From Streptomyces sp. NRRL F-5135 (lineage in GTDB: Bacteria; Actinomycetota; Actinomycetes; Streptomycetales; Streptomycetaceae): a stretch of 64,000 nucleotides of DNA. Below are positions 62,838-64,000 of the stretch, one piece after another. The notes beneath the pieces were generated by a model. It saw nothing but the letters and a program-made list of their open reading frames with translations. It was not told the origin of the DNA and searched no databases. Within the stretch, counting starts at the first letter, position 1, and each line of letters starts with the position of its first letter. A program made the position numbers and the translations under genes. The stretch is from NCBI RefSeq assembly GCF_000719775.1, contig NZ_JOHR01000002.1, positions 186,001-250,000 of the forward strand, read 5' to 3'.

Positions 62838-64000
62838 GGGCGCTTCCCGCCTCCCCTCGCCCGTGTGCGTGGTGTCTTCCGGTCTTCCGGCTCTCCCGGT
62901 CCCTCTCGATCGTCCGGTTCCGCCGGCATGTCCGTCGCCGTGGGCCCGGACGGCGGGTCGTCACGGTCGGCCGCCGGCCACGGCAGTTCCACCGTGAACA
63001 CGGCTCCGCCCCCCGGCCCGTTCGCCGCACGCACGGTGCCTCCGTGCAGCCGTACGTTCTCCGCGGTGATGGCGAGGCCGAGGCCGCTGCCCTCCGTGCG
63101 CGTCCGGGCGCTGTCCGACTTGTAGAAGCGTTCGAAGACATGCGGGGACACGGCGTCCGGGATGCCCGGGCCGTTGTCCGTCACCTCGATCACGGCCCGG
63201 GCGCGGGCGCCCGCCGCCGGGGCCGGCACCGTGCTGAGACGCAGTCGTACGGGCGGAGCCCCGTGCCGGAGCGCGTTGGCGACCAGGTTGGCGACCACCA
63301 CGTCCAGGCGGCGCGGGTCCGCGCGCCAGCGCAGCGTGCCGGGCGGCGGCAGCTCGGTCGCCACGCGGTCCGACCAGCCCCGGGAGGCCAGCGTGCGGAG
63401 CAGCGACTCGGCCAGGTCGATGTCGTCCAGCTGGAGTTCGGCCGCCCCGGCGTCGAATCGCGAGATCTCCATGAGGTCGTCCACCAGCCGGGCCAGCTTC
63501 GTGGTCTCCTGGCTGATCAGCCGCACGGCGGTGGCGGTGTCCGGGTCCAGCCCGGCCGCGTCCTCGTCGAGGACGTCGGTGACCGCCGCCATCGCCGCCA
63601 GCGGGGTCCGCAGCTCGTGCGAGACGTCGGCGGCGAACGCGCGCGCCCGGGCCTCCATCCGGCGCAGCTCCGCCACGGACCGGTCCAGCGCGGAGGCGGT
63701 CTCGTTGAACGTACGGGACAGGTCGGCCAGTTCGTCCGAGCCGTTGACCGCGAGCCGGGTGTCGAACCGGCCCTCCGCCATGCTTCCGGCGGCCCTCCGC
63801 AGCTCCCGCACCGGCCGCAGCACACCGCGCGCGGCGAGCAGGGCGATGACGACGGCCAGGACGAGCGCGGGCACGACGGCCCGCTCGACGGCGGCCACCA
63901 GCGCGTCCACGTACGCCTGTTCGGCGTTCTGCGACACGACCAGGAAGACACTGAGCCCCGACAGCGCGGCCGAGGTGCCGCCCGGACCGGCGTACGTCAC
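62834..64000 (-). CDS. Two-component sensor histidine kinase (C-terminal part)
   Basis: The N-terminus lies beyond the right edge; 388 residues are visible. A membrane helix (VVPALVLAVVIALLAARGVL) leads into a HAMP domain (LRPVRELRRAAGSMAEGRF). The H-box is FAADVSHELRTPLAAM with the phospho-accepting His; the N-box LVANLVANALRHG-type region reads VVANLVANALRHGAPPV; the G-boxes are VTDNGPGIPD and GSGLGLAITAENVRLHGG. It belongs to the OmpR-associated kinase class. The response regulator is presumably outside the window. It is coupled to a downstream lipoprotein that may modulate sensing. Confidence 0.93.
   Translation of the reverse strand: MTYAGPGGTSAALSGLSVFLVVSQNAEQAYVDALVAAVERAVVPALVLAVVIALLAARGVLRPVRELRRAAGSMAEGRFDTRLAVNGSDELADLSRTFNETASALDRSVAELRRMEARARAFAADVSHELRTPLAAMAAVTDVLDEDAAGLDPDTATAVRLISQETTKLARLVDDLMEISRFDAGAAELQLDDIDLAESLLRTLASRGWSDRVATELPPPGTLRWRADPRRLDVVVANLVANALRHGAPPVRLRLSTVPAPAAGARARAVIEVTDNGPGIPDAVSPHVFERFYKSDSARTRTEGSGLGLAITAENVRLHGGTVRAANGPGGGAVFTVELPWPAADRDDPPSGPTATDMPAEPDDREGPGEPEDRKTPRTRARGGGKRP

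Noticed and set aside
60220..63141. A 973-codon minus-strand frame spanning the M16 gene and the lipoprotein gene
   Set aside because: It overlaps three real genes and has low-complexity Arg/Pro/Gly sequence; no motif is recognisable.

Overview
This window is chromosomal DNA of a Streptomyces or a very close relative. The evidence is very high GC with strong third-position GC bias, many GTG/TTG starts, several ribosomal protein operons in the order I know from Streptomyces, an RpoB beginning at a TTG codon, a Streptomyces-type lipoprotein gene between rplA and rplJ, no rpsD between rpsK and rpoA, and streptomycete families such as DUF397, Scr1-type XRE regulators and AbaA-like ATPases.

Layout. 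(1) 1-3740: the 5' part of an aminotransferase gene on the minus strand, then tRNA-Trp, secE, nusG, rplK and rplA. (2) 3840-19160: a lipoprotein gene, rplJ-rplL behind an L10-type leader, rpoB-rpoC, then the str operon rpsL-rpsG-fusA-tuf1, closed by a UUCG-capped terminator. (3) 19260-27350: an accessory block with gene decay. It holds a VapBC module whose toxin has lost its N-terminus, a Uma2-family protein, an AbaA-like ATPase/WhiJ-like/DUF397 trio whose regulator is a fragment, a double-psi beta-barrel protein with no signal peptide, a methyltransferase, a small membrane protein, a P450-ferredoxin pair divergent from a TetR regulator across a 25-bp palindrome, and an unrecognised 410-residue protein. 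(4) 28096-45690: S10 operon (rpsJ to rpsQ), spc operon (rplN to rplO, secY, adk, map, infA, rpmJ) and alpha operon (rpsM, rpsK, rpoA, rplQ), then truA. (5) 45839-51604: a secreted or membrane protein, an ABC-F ATPase, rplM-rpsI, glmM. (6) 51685-54781: an intact VapBC-like pair with a possibly leaderless promoter, and a second, intact AbaA-like/WhiJ-like/DUF397 locus. (7) 55039-58874: glmS-acpS-nnrD on the minus strand. (8) 59307-64000: an unrecognised protein coupled to a membrane-anchored M16-type metalloprotease, then a GerMN-like lipoprotein coupled to a sensor histidine kinase that runs off the window.

Functionally this is the core information-processing region: RNA polymerase subunits, elongation factors, most large- and many small-subunit ribosomal proteins, Sec translocase subunits, and support enzymes (adenylate kinase, methionine aminopeptidase, pseudouridine synthase, GlmM/GlmS for cell-wall precursors). 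The most notable non-core observations are a 25-nt leader element shared (24/25) by the rpsL and rpsJ operons, a 36-bp direct repeat of the rpsK 3' end that resembles an attachment-site scar, paired intact and decayed copies of two module types, the P450/TetR palindrome, and the M16 peptidase pair. All functional calls rest on reading the translations; no database search was possible.
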